From Unio delphinus (Eukaryota; Mollusca; Bivalvia; Unionida; Unionidae): DNA of 64,000 nt. Under the pieces are notes generated by a model, which had not been told where the DNA came from, made no database searches, and saw nothing but the letters and a program-made list of their open reading frames with translations. How positions within the stretch are numbered: the stretch's first letter is position 1; every line of letters starts with the position of its first letter. This document shows positions 23,591 through 36,302 of the stretch, one piece after another. The stretch spans positions 4,669,501-4,733,500 of the forward strand of contig JAQISU010000166.1 in the NCBI GenBank assembly GCA_029339505.1. Reading direction: 5' to 3'. The position numbers and the translations under genes are program-made.

Positions 23591-25012
23591 ATTGTAATTT
23601 TTGGTATTTTAAAAAATTCACACAAATGCAAATTAAACTCTGTTGTCAAACGAGTCGTAGAACATTTTAAAAATACCCAACGAGGAAACGGTTTGACCGC
23701 ATCGAGAAAATTAAAAATATCCGAATGGGGTGAATCCGTTAAACAAACAGGAGCATCGATAAGCGATGTTGCCGAGTTGGAAAAAAAATTAAAATTCACG
23801 ATAACCGTAAAGACAATTACCGGAGAAATATTACGTGAGTCAAAATATAAATCAAGAGGCGCTCCTAATGAAATCATTAATCATAATTCTCACGCGTGGA
23901 GTAGTGTAGTTCCTTGCGAGTATTTCCTGTGAATAAAACGGTAAAATACTATCACGGGGATATATTCGACGCTATCCACGAGATAAGTAAAATCGATCCT
24001 GTTTCAGTATGGCTGTTTAAAGATGAATGGGGAACATATAATCAATTTGTAAGGACGAACAGAAATTTATACGAAACAAAAGAACTTCAAACACAGATGA
24101 ATAACCTCGCGTTGAAATACACTGACAACCCCGATGAAATTACCCAAAATTGTTTTACAGTACCATCTGTCGCAGCGCATTTTGCCAGGAAGAAAAACTC
24201 TTGGAAACCAATTCGCGCTGATCTTTTAGAAGATGTTAAAGCTAGTTGCCTAGAGTCTCCTAACAGCGGATTATGAGACACGAAATACGATTTACAAAAT
24301 ATAATATGCACGGATGTTGTATCGTGTTACCCAGCGTGTTTTCTCGGATACGGCAAATGCAATGAATACTTTACACGGTTTGGTCATCCTACACATGAAC
24401 TAACAAGAGTAGCGATAAATGGAAACATTACAAGACTTTGATCTGACAGGATTCGCTAGGGTTACATCATTTAAAATTGCAGATAGTCTTCATCCGATAG
24501 TTTATCTCTGGATAGGAAAACATCTTTGGGTGAAAAAATGGGCTCCGGTAGTATTATTAAGGTTTCTGTTAGATAAAAAGATGTTGATGTGGTTAACCGT
24601 TTTCTCCGAGAATAAAGAAATGTCTAAAGGATCAATCAAAAGATCTCAGAAGAATAATAATCGGGAAATTTACTCAAGGCGGAGCAGACGATTGTAAACG
24701 GAAAACTACCCGATTAGTGTTTGACGACGCTGAATTAGATTTTATCATCGCGGATACAACAACGAGAGAAATATTTACATCAAGATCAACAGTTTGTTTA
24801 TCAAAAAGAGAAAAACTCGGAACAATCGTTGAATACTTCGAGGGAGAATCACCACAATTTACTCATTTGAGATCTTTGATTCTCTGTTATGTTTTGATGA
24901 ATATATTCTCTATGTTAAATAAAGTCTCTGATATCGCGGTTAGAGTTGTCACGGACTCATTCTACTTCGATGTAAAACACCGGAAACGCGTCGAGGAGTA
25001 TACGCGGAGGTA
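23591..25012 (+). pseudogene. Polinton-type protein-primed DNA polymerase B, broken
   Basis: An open stretch with no ATG begins after a stop at 23588 (VVEHFKNTQRGNGLTASRKL). It carries EIINHNSHAW near 23870, then shifts frame at about 23930 (VKYYHGDIFDAIHEI...VWLFKDEW). A stop replaces a codon near 24274. Motif A, DVVSCYP, is at 24313-24333 (D-x-x-S-x-Y-P pattern), followed by FARVTSFKIADSLHPIVYLW. Stops and shifts accumulate between 24540 and 24700. The palm resumes as CLSKREKLGTIVEYF...FTHLRSL and ends in a motif C-like VTDSFYF (24948-24968), where the usual D-T-D has Val-Thr-Asp. It is compact, with no Zn-ribbon, so it is distinct from the 11-kb fragment. The reading continues into a helicase after a frameshift at about 24990-25012. 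Confidence 0.7.
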
Positions 25013-26005
25013 CATTGGGGAAAATGGAGAATAAAAAAAGAAAAACTATATGATTACAACAAACAACTCGATGAGCCCATCGAAGACACCGATATGGAAA
25101 TATCTTCGTATCCATCCGTGTATGATCCGATAACCCAGCATAAAACGGTTTATCTGAACGGTCCAGGAAGATGTGGAAAAACAACGCGAGTGATCGAGTT
25201 ATTTGGGAAGAATTCTGACATGATCGTACTTACTCCTACTCATCGTCTTGCCAGGAAAATGAAATCTCGTGGAGTAAACGCTAGCACGTATCATAGCTTT
25301 TTTTAGATATAAATAATTCCACGGATAATTATGTGGGATGAAATCGGTACAGTATCATTGGATCTGTTCTCGGTTGGTTGTTAAAGAAAAACCACCACCA
25401 TTTGTCGGAGAATCACCGCATGAATGGCTGAAAAACATCGTTGACTATTACGAAGAAATAAATACAGACTATCGTTCACTCGACGATGAGTTAACCGCGT
25501 TAAAAACCGCGATAAGACTACAGCCGGATCATGTACAATGTGAACAATGTGAACAAATACGCAAAACGATCCCAGAAACTCCCATTGATGAGTTTTGGGA
25601 CACGTGGAACCAACCGATGTTGTTGTCGCCAGCAGAAAATAAACAAGAGATACACTTCAAGTAGAATTATTTAACACACACAAAGAGAAATTTCCGATGG
25701 AGCCAGTTCCGCTATGTTATAGACCAAAGGATGCACGACGGCAAAACATCTTCGTTGATATTCCCGGAGAATCTGAACAACGAGAACTAGTGTTAAATGA
25801 TATTGTACTAGTTGATATCGCCGTAGTTGAAGAAGCATTGCGCGCTGATAAATCTCCGTGGTTGCTAGGATACGCGATGACGATACATTCGTCACAAGGA
25901 TTAACTATCACCGATACTATTATGTGGATCGTTGATGACTTCATCGAGTGGTCAAATTTAGTATATCTCGCAGTGTCACGAGTACAAAGAATAGATCAAC
26001 TGTGA
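25013..26005 (+). pseudogene. SF1 helicase domain continuous with Polinton polymerase
   Basis: The frame after the polymerase is open from VHWGKWRIKKEKLYDYN through a Walker A motif, NGPGRCGKTT (near 25160), then IVLTPTHRLARKM (motif Ia-like) and STYHSFF. After a stop and shift a Walker B-like MWDEIGTVSLD lies at 25331. A further open segment runs from 25338 to 25664. The last part, starting near 25680, has WLLGYAMTIHSSQGLTITDT (SF1 motif V region) and LVYLAVSRV (motif VI region) before the TGA at about 26003. This is the UvrD/Pif1-like SF1 layout. No independent start codon with spacing separates it from the polymerase, so a single polymerase-helicase polyprotein is likely. It ends within 30 bp of the convergent integrase. 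Confidence 0.68.
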
Positions 26006-26019
26006 CGAATTGCTATTAG

Positions 26020-26968
26020 CTGAGATTAGTTGGTGGTAATTGTTTGTCATCTGGGATAACTTGTAATTATTCATGGGTAAAACTCCGTTGTGGCGCAGTT
26101 GGATCTAATTTATATATCGTTGGTCTGTTCTTAGATGTTATCGTGCAAATATTTTATGCGCCGTGATACTCCATATCAGATTAGTTGATATTCTTCTACC
26201 ACTTTCATGTTCACCGTGTTCGTATAAATATCTCACTGTGGCATTACTAGGTAGGACATATGATTGGAAATATTTTTTGGGTACATTTATATATTTTTTT
26301 TTATTATTGCGGTGGCCGGTTTCATATTTATCGTCCTGGTGACCTCATTGTTGAGTGCTGAAACTACTTCCGGTAATCATTTAACCCATTCGCGAGATCT
26401 TTTATCATCGATGAATTCCTTCGCGTACTGATAATGAAACAATTTATTCGCGAGAGTTCTGTTAAACCACTCAAAGATTGCCTGATCACGATGGATTGCA
26501 GTATGTCCTCGTCGTATTATGGTACTATGTTGTTTCATCGTTGATGATACCTCACCTTGAAATTCTTTACCAGGATCGACCTGAAGGGATTTGGCCATCG
26601 CAGAGGACCTCGACGATAAATTCTCTTGAACGCGGAGGCAACCTCGGAAGAGGTATTTGTTGATAGCGGCTCAGACTCCTTGTATCTACTCGCGACGTCG
26701 ACGACGGTTAACGCTTACTTGTAAGTGTGTTCTTTATGGTATCATGCGGCAGAAATAATATATCGGCCTGATGAACTTCATTTGGGGTATTAACATCGAA
26801 AGATGCATATTGATTTTTCGATGGGCGCGGTAGATTAATTTGCCATATAGCCTGTTTGAATAACCAATCCGCCGCTGTTGCACTCGTAACTTTAGCCACG
26901 CTGGCGAGTTTATCAATCGCCGATTTACCCATGTAGTATCTCGTTGGAGAATAATAAATTGACTCCAT
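26020..26968 (-). pseudogene. Polinton rve-family integrase, broken
   Basis: Minus-strand frame starting at the ATG at 26968: MESIYYSPTRYYMGKSAIDK, then WLFKQAIWQINLPRP and the catalytic-core entry FDVNTPNEVHQADILFLPHD, in which the Asp of QAD is the likely first acidic residue. A frameshift follows near 26715. The frame then gives LQVDPGKEFQGEV (second catalytic Asp region) and AIFEWFNRTLANKLF (third acidic position, where Polinton integrases have Glu). A TGA replaces a Trp codon at about 26377, and VVSALNNEVTRT follows before decay toward 26020. In Polintons this DDE-type enzyme joins the linear genome to the host chromosome. At about 310 residues the length is near typical. Confidence 0.8.
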
Positions 26969-27435
26969 ATTAAATACCTAACCCTGCAATTAATTTACCC
27001 TTCATGGCAGCTTTTATTATCCAGGATGCTATTTTTTCTCTGAGGGATTTTTCGGGAATAGATTTCAACCCTTGGATCAATTTTATATCCGCGAGATGAC
27101 GTTGTTCGAGATCACCACTTCGATACGCGATATCATGAACACGACAGGCTTCATCGATAGCATTTATCGGTTATTCATCACGACGAGGGCTATTTTGGTC
27201 ATCAAGAAGTCTGATATCTGATATGGTGTTCCTGGGAGTTTTGTTAGCTTGGCAGCAATATCACCCCCGCTTTCTTTTAATAACAAATCTGATTTTTTTT
27301 TATACCGCACCGTGCACACTTGCTAGTGATTGCTTCTCTGTTAGTTTTTGATGTGGTAGGCGTTGGATCAATCGTTTGTGTCCGACTTTTACATTTTACA
27401 CAATATAAATCCATAATACTAGTAAGTTATATCTA
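26969..27435. other. spacer between divergent integrase and ATPase
   Basis: A 467-bp region separating the two divergent element genes, presumably holding both promoters. Minus-strand reading shows a short helix-rich, protein-like trace (27000-27200) that I cannot assign. Near 27400 CxxC-like codons may mark a small zinc-ribbon remnant. Confidence 0.35.
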
Positions 27436-28107
27436 ATGGAAATTACCGATTTTTCAGCGTTGAAACGACGAGTACCTGTCAAACATAACCAGATGTTACC
27501 TAACTCCGTCAGGATGATAATTATCGGACCATCCAGGAGCGGTAAAACACAACTGTTACTTAACTTAATTATGAAATGGCTGAAATGGGATAAACTATAT
27601 TTGATAACACCGAGCGTGGGTGACCAACACTGTTATCAAGTGTTAAAAGATTATAACGAGAGAGCCTCGGAGATAACCGGGGGGGGGGGGGGGGGATATC
27701 ATTGAATTTATCACATATATTGATGTAGCGCCTTCCGTCGAAGACATTGATGGGGATATCAACAACTTGGTCTTATACTACGATGTAATGCTAGATAAAC
27801 AAAAAAACCTGCTAGGATATTCTCCCGCGGAAAACACAAAAACACCGACGTGATATATATCACTCAACGATACACACAAATTCTAAAAGTGATCCGAGAT
27901 AATTGCAACGTTTTAGTGGTATTTAACGGAGTTGATACTCACACACTTAGAAATATTTTTCAAACTTGATGCAACGGGGATATGGATTATAATAAATTCA
28001 GAAATTTCTTTAGTCGTGCTCAGGCAACCCCACACGCATTTGCAACGAAAAATTTATCTGACCCCGGGGCACGATATCGGATAGGAATAGATAAATTATA
28101 CGGTTAA
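27436..28107 (+). pseudogene. Polinton FtsK/A32-type DNA-packaging ATPase, broken
   Basis: ATG at 27436 starts MEITDFSALKRRVPVKHNQM, then a hydrophobic strand and Walker A IIGPSRSGKTQLL, and KWLKWDKLYLITPS. After about 82 codons a run of 17 G (27679-27695) destroys the frame. The reading resumes as DIIEFITYIDVAPSVEDIDG and LVLYYDVMLDKQKN, where the Walker B position has YYD instead of the usual acidic pair. After two further breaks it gives RDNCNVLVVFNGVDTHTLRN, FFSRAQATPHAFATKN and ARYRIGIDKLYG before TAA. The conserved C-terminal ARYRIG block identifies the A32-like Polinton/virophage packaging ATPase. It pumps DNA into capsids in related elements. Confidence 0.8.
27679..27695. repeat. poly-G run inside ATPase gene
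   Basis: Seventeen consecutive G residues at the point where the ATPase frame breaks. It could be a real expansion or an assembly/sequencing error. Confidence 0.95.
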
Positions 28108-28162
28108 TTCATCGCCGTCTTTTTTTTATACACTCAAAAACCAGACAAGGTCTGGGACAAAA

Positions 28163-28380
28163 CGATAAAACCCTAAAATTGATCACAATTTTATAACTGT
28201 TATTTTATCAAATGGAGGGCTCTATAAAATGATCTGTTCAGCCCCCTGCTGGTTTATGATTAATTAATCACAGCCATGTATTTGAATGTCGATAAAACAC
28301 TAAGATTTTATCATAATTCTGTAACTGTTATTTTGTCAAAATAAGGTCTGCAGAAAAATGGCCTGTTCAGCCCCCCTGCT
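28163..28380. repeat. two direct ~90-bp repeats after the ATPase
   Basis: CGATAAAACCCTAAAATT... at 28163-28250 is repeated at 28290-28380. Shared blocks include TAACTGTTATTTT, GTCAAA/ATCAAA and CTGTTCAGCCCCC. The spacing is about 127 bp. They lie just outside the ATPase, where a Polinton terminus could be. Confidence 0.8.
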
Positions 28381-31206
<2,826 letters not shown>

Positions 31207-32424
31207 TCACAAATTATGAATACCAGTTAAGCTAAATCCACGAGATATTCCATGCCATTTCATGAGATATTTGGAATAATTCTGTTCACATTTATTCACG
31301 GCATTGATATAATATTCATCTGATTCGATGCTCTCAATCAGATCAGCTTGGACCATGCACACATTTTCAAAGCTTGCTGCCTCCACTTTCGACAAACTCC
31401 TGGCTATTTTGGCTCCTTTTGTTTCAAAAAGCCTGACATCTACAATGTTGTCGTCCTCAAAAGTCCTGATATTGTCATCAAAGATGATGTGATGAACGTT
31501 GCAGTCAAATGGATCGATGAATAAGGGTTTTCCAGCCGTGTGGTGATACTGATTGCTTTGCCAATACACAAAATCATCCTTGAAGCCCATAATGCCCGTA
31601 CACTCGCTAAGAACGTTGTATACCTCTCTATCACCTGTATATGCTTGTAAAAGGTCTTTACTATCTTCGTTGCCACGCATCTGACATTTGATACATTGCC
31701 CGTCACTTCTATGGATGAAACCGGGGGTCCTGTTTACCGAGATGGCTACACGTTTGTTAAAGCCTGGATGGTTACCTTCTAACCCGTGTGCTAAACTGGC
31801 TATCACATTTTCAGCATCTAGTCCGTAGGTTCGAAACATTATTGCAAAGTCGCGGTTATCCATGTAAAGTTTATGAATGCACTTGTATATAGCTGGGAGA
31901 AGATAATGATAAGGTTGTCCATCTATTCCTTTCATGGTCAAACACTCGTGCTTTTGTTCATACCCATGTGTCCAGCGTAATAGATTCATATGCTGATTGA
32001 AATATGGTAAGAAGCTCTTACCAATCTCGGACTGAGTAAAATCTCCTGTTTGAAGTCGTAACTTTGCTCTGTCGTCTGGCGTCTTCACTAGCATTTTTTC
32101 CAGGTGCTTGTAATACGTGATTGTGTCTTGAGACGGAGGGGTGAGTGACAGTTTGTCGGAGTACCACTCCCAGCGTCCATCATCGGACTCTTTTCCCCAT
32201 GTCACCCCCGTCAGAAAACTGTTCAATGCTTGCTCCACCGATACATTCGTTATCGAATCAGCCACTATCACAGTGTTACGAATGTCAAAATGGAGTATAA
32301 GCTTTCTGCGTTTACCATTTTGTGCCACGCTATCTGATATATTAGAATTATCATCCATTTGTTTATCCACGCTGGTTGTTATAGAAACAGAATCTAATTC
32401 TCCATTGAACATGACCTGTAGCAT
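31207..32424 (-). CDS. intronless 405-residue HAD-like protein
   Basis: The longest intact frame in the window: ATG at 32424, stop at 31207, 405 codons, with no intron. Residues 1-40 are low-complexity and polar. Residues 41-51 (KLILHFDIRNT) look like a hydrophobic strand ending in HAD motif I, but the usual D-x-D-x-T reads D47-I-R49-N-T51, so the second Asp is Arg. RDFAIMFRTYG (191-201) fits a motif II strand ending in Thr199. HHIIFDDNI (311-319) fits motif IV with the DD pair at 316-317. K299 is one candidate for motif III. Cys244 and Cys247 form a lone C-x2-C. No signal peptide or membrane segment is seen. HAD phosphatase-fold membership is inference from these motifs. An intronless gene could be a retrocopy, a native single-exon gene, or mobile-element cargo. 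Confidence 0.7.
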   Translation of the reverse strand: MLQVMFNGELDSVSITTSVDKQMDDNSNISDSVAQNGKRRKLILHFDIRNTVIVADSITNVSVEQALNSFLTGVTWGKESDDGRWEWYSDKLSLTPPSQDTITYYKHLEKMLVKTPDDRAKLRLQTGDFTQSEIGKSFLPYFNQHMNLLRWTHGYEQKHECLTMKGIDGQPYHYLLPAIYKCIHKLYMDNRDFAIMFRTYGLDAENVIASLAHGLEGNHPGFNKRVAISVNRTPGFIHRSDGQCIKCQMRGNEDSKDLLQAYTGDREVYNVLSECTGIMGFKDDFVYWQSNQYHHTAGKPLFIDPFDCNVHHIIFDDNIRTFEDDNIVDVRLFETKGAKIARSLSKVEAASFENVCMVQADLIESIESDEYYINAVNKCEQNYSKYLMKWHGISRGFSLTGIHNL

Positions 32425-33079
32425 ACGACAATCTCTTTCTATTCTGTTTTCGGTCTTTTACTCCACTTCCCCCTGAAAATTTGGCGAGGGCTGATTATTA
32501 TCCGTAGATAGACGGGTAGATACACGTTCAATACATATAACTATCCTTTATATATATATGCCTTTCATACAATACCTGTACTAGGACACCTTGATGCAGG
32601 AACCGACATGCCGACCAGAATTTGTTAAGACCTGAATATCGATCGTTCCCTATATCGAATAGAATGATCTGTGACGTCGAGTAAAACCTACTGGCTAATT
32701 TTTCGTGGGGTATTTCAATAACGGCTATCTCATAACTATATTTATATATTGGCATATATATGTACATAATGGAATTTTCTTTGGTGATGCATATTTGGTG
32801 AAAGTATTTAAATTTAGTTATTTTAAAGAGCAAAGAGAAATATATTTAAGAAAACAAAGCTATAGTAGAACAAATATTTTAAATTTTAGTGATCTTTTTT
32901 AATTATCTCTGAACAAAATGAGCTTATGAATACATGAAAGGGGTAAATACTGTAAGGCCTCTTTTTGGCCAAAATTTAAAATTGTTTAAAAAAGTAGTTG
33001 ATCTGAGGATATCATTGAAAAAGTTATTACCATTTGAAAAACGTAAATTTGCCATTTATCTTCGAAGAATATTTTGATA

Positions 33080-33110
33080 TGACGTCATACGCGCGTGCTG
33101 GTGACGTCAC
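33080..33110. promoter_or_regulatory. two CRE-like palindromes 20 bp apart
   Basis: TGACGTCA at 33080-33087 and GTGACGTCAC at 33101-33110 flank a CGCGCGTG segment. Both are perfect CREB/ATF-type palindromes in AT-rich DNA. They lie about 0.65 kb upstream of the minus-strand gene that starts at 32424. Confidence 0.4.
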
Positions 33111-36100
33111 ATTTAACTAAAATATCTATTTGGGGCGACATTGGAGCTATGTTAAAAATATATAGTGGTCCACATGTAACAGTCAATTTCACATTTTGAT
33201 AGACTATAAAGGTAGACCTTAATAACCGAATAAAGAATATGAAGGTAGACGTTAGTAATCAATGACTAGAATATCGTTTTGATTATCGCATGTTGAACAA
33301 GTGAAACACGAAACAATTTAAGTCTGTCAGCTTCCTTTATTCCTTGCATCTCAATAAGGATATAAATGTTACTACATCTAAACTGTCATATTTGGTAAAT
33401 TAAAAATATCACATTATTTTGATACAATACAGTGACATTCAGATGAAAATATTGCCAGTGTTGTAAAAAAAAATGTTTATATACAAGATTTTTCTCGACA
33501 TGCTTACAGGTTACAGGGAGACAACAGTAACTACATTATTTATGATTTCTGGTCATAAAACTATAAAAGACAAAGATGGATTAGGGTTCGATTTTGAACC
33601 CTAGATTTGCAGTAAATTTAAAGTGTTTGTAACATTTTTTTATGGTTAAGCTACAATTACTCTTATTTAGACCATAACCATATAGTACTGTGAAACGCTG
33701 AAATAAAATTTAAAAACTATTGTTTCTAAACGGAAAATGTCATCATGTTTCCTTTAGCTAAGGTGGAGCGTGAATGAGAACACGTATGAAATTTGCATAT
33801 TTGTTAGATAGTTTTATAAAATACGTGTCTCCTGTCCAACTTTTTTTCGATTCTGCTGGTATTTTTTTTTTTAGGCCTTTGAAGATGAATAAATATAGCA
33901 ACACTTGAAGTTTGTATATGTTTTAGGCCCATACGGACATAAGGACCTAAAATATCAACTAAACATGATCATAAAAAGCACCCCCACCCACCTAAAAATA
34001 ACTGACATTCAATATCGACTGTCGTATGTGTTCTTCCTGTCTTTGTTCTCATCGCGTGTTGTGACAGTCTTAGTTAGCTCTGATCGGAATACAGGTAGGC
34101 TAAATATAGAAGAGGCGCAGAAAGGAAATCGATCGAGAAAAGCTTACAAGAAAAGCATTGTATTATTTTTTAATAACTGGGTCTGGAAGCTAAGAAATGA
34201 TATACAGTTAACGATTACCGTGTATCCATTACGTGCTTTCATTATTTTAAATAACATTTATTGTTTTGATTCATTTACAGACTTTTAAAAATATTTATAT
34301 GAATTCACAATCCTTAAATTTGCCACTCAACACCACAAAACAAAAACATAATGAAACTCATGCACACAAGCTAAGAAAGTACTGAAATCCGAATTATATA
34401 TATTAAATGGTAATAAAATGCAATAGGCATAGTGTTGTTATTCACATTTTCCCTTTCTAATGAGTTACTTCAGAGACGTAATAGGGAGGGAGAGAAGCGG
34501 GGGTGGGGGAACGTTCTATAAAACTGCTGTAGCCTATATTCGAAAATTAACAAGCCCGTCAATCCTCCCACCCACCCCCCCAAGAATTTTTTTTGAAGTG
34601 ACGTCCCTGAATACAGATTCACATTATCTTCTGCAAATAGAGACAAACTGAAGATCTAGATCACGCTATTGTTTTTAGCTTTTGTTTCAAAAATTTATAT
34701 AAATAATTGTTCTTTTTTTTTTTTCTACAGTGATTTATGCTTGTTCCTCTTGTTTCATATCTTTACGTCTGTCATTCTTTCTCTTATTTTTGCTGCATAA
34801 CTGAAACCTATGACTGTCCAAACATGTAAAATAGCTTAAAATTGAGCATGAAAATGATTTGTTTTAAATACTACTAGATGATAAGGTGGCATCTTTCATA
34901 TGGGCGCCTGCAGAAAATGTCAAGGGGGTCACGTGACCCTCCTGGAAATCGTACTGCAAAGACGAACGAACCTGAAAATATGTCATAAGATTCTGTTCAA
35001 AATGCTTAGTAAATATTAGCTTTAGTTTCAGGCTGCTTACTACACTAACTACGCAATTAACTGTCCCGGCCGTGACTGACTGCCACTCCCCCCCCCCCTT
35101 TGCAAAAAATCCTGAGGGTGCCATGCATCTGTCTTGTTGTAAGTAAGTACACATATAAGTAAACTTTGACAACCATAACGCTACTTCTTATCAATGTGAG
35201 ATTGAATAAGTGATTAATTGTTTAATAATCAGGAAAATTAGTAAATTTCACATGTGAAAAATGTCAAAAAATGGTTTACATATGTATCAATATGGAGTCT
35301 ATAGATAACTAGGACTAATATTACTACCACTACTCCTTCCTCGTGGACGGGGTACTAACATCCGGCGCTTTTTTCTTTAACCTAATATCAACATTTTGAA
35401 CATGTTCCTTGCATATAATGAAATATATTGAGTAGTACACTTATTTACATGTAATACCAGAAGTATCGCAAATCATTATGGAAATAGTTGTAAAATCTCG
35501 TTTACCTTTCTTATCCGATATTTTCGTTTAAATCGTCCGCCATATTAGTTCAAATTATGATTACTTCCGTTTTTAGCCTCGGTTGCTTGTGTGCCATAAA
35601 AGGACATTGAGGCCTTATTTGAAAAAGTAAAGAAATCGTAGTAAAAAATATGGCGCGATTTGGATCAGAAATTATAGGCATTAAAGGTAAATACGGTTGA
35701 TCGGCAACTTTAAAATTCAACCAAGAACAATTGTTTAATGATATCATAGCGTAGAATATCCAGATATGGTGTGGCAAGCCTTATAAAAGAACAAGGGGTC
35801 ACGGAGAGTCTCGCGTTATCTGTCATGGTGGACACGGTGATTTTAGTGAACCATGCCAATTTATTTATCGTGTAAGCTTCAAAATGAGTCAAACTTCTTT
35901 CAGAGCATGATTATACACATATAGTAGATTTAAACGTTATTTGTTTTCCTGACTTTAGTGATGATTTGTTTGCTCCATGATAATATGGGATCAGTTCGTA
36001 GCCTCAACCATAGCAAATAGTTGAAGCTACGACATCGTAGCAAATAGATAACAACAATGTACATAAATTTACAAGAGTATGTATACATACCCGACGACGC

Positions 36101-36197
36101 AAACACACAAGCACACAGAAAAAAAACGTCAAGGAACACAGAGACTTTTAAAAGAGGCCTTTTACTCAGGGATAACGTCAGTTGGAGTAAACGGACC

Positions 36198-36302
36198 TGG
36201 GAAGACAAATTACATTCACATCATCATCATCATACCTGGGAAGACAAATTACATTCACATCATCATCATCATCATCATCATCACCACCACCATCATCATC
36301 AA
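36198..36302. repeat. tandem duplication with CAT expansion
   Basis: CTGGGAAGACAAATTACATT plus a CAT run occurs twice (36198 and 36235). The second copy is expanded to about 14 CAT/CAC codons. The surrounding 150-codon frame, with its poly-His tract, has no supported start or family. Confidence 0.85.

Noticed and set aside
33582..33603. TAGGGTTC/GAACCCTA hairpin as terminator or element end
   Set aside because: An 8-bp stem alone is too short, with no flanking duplication or matching partner.
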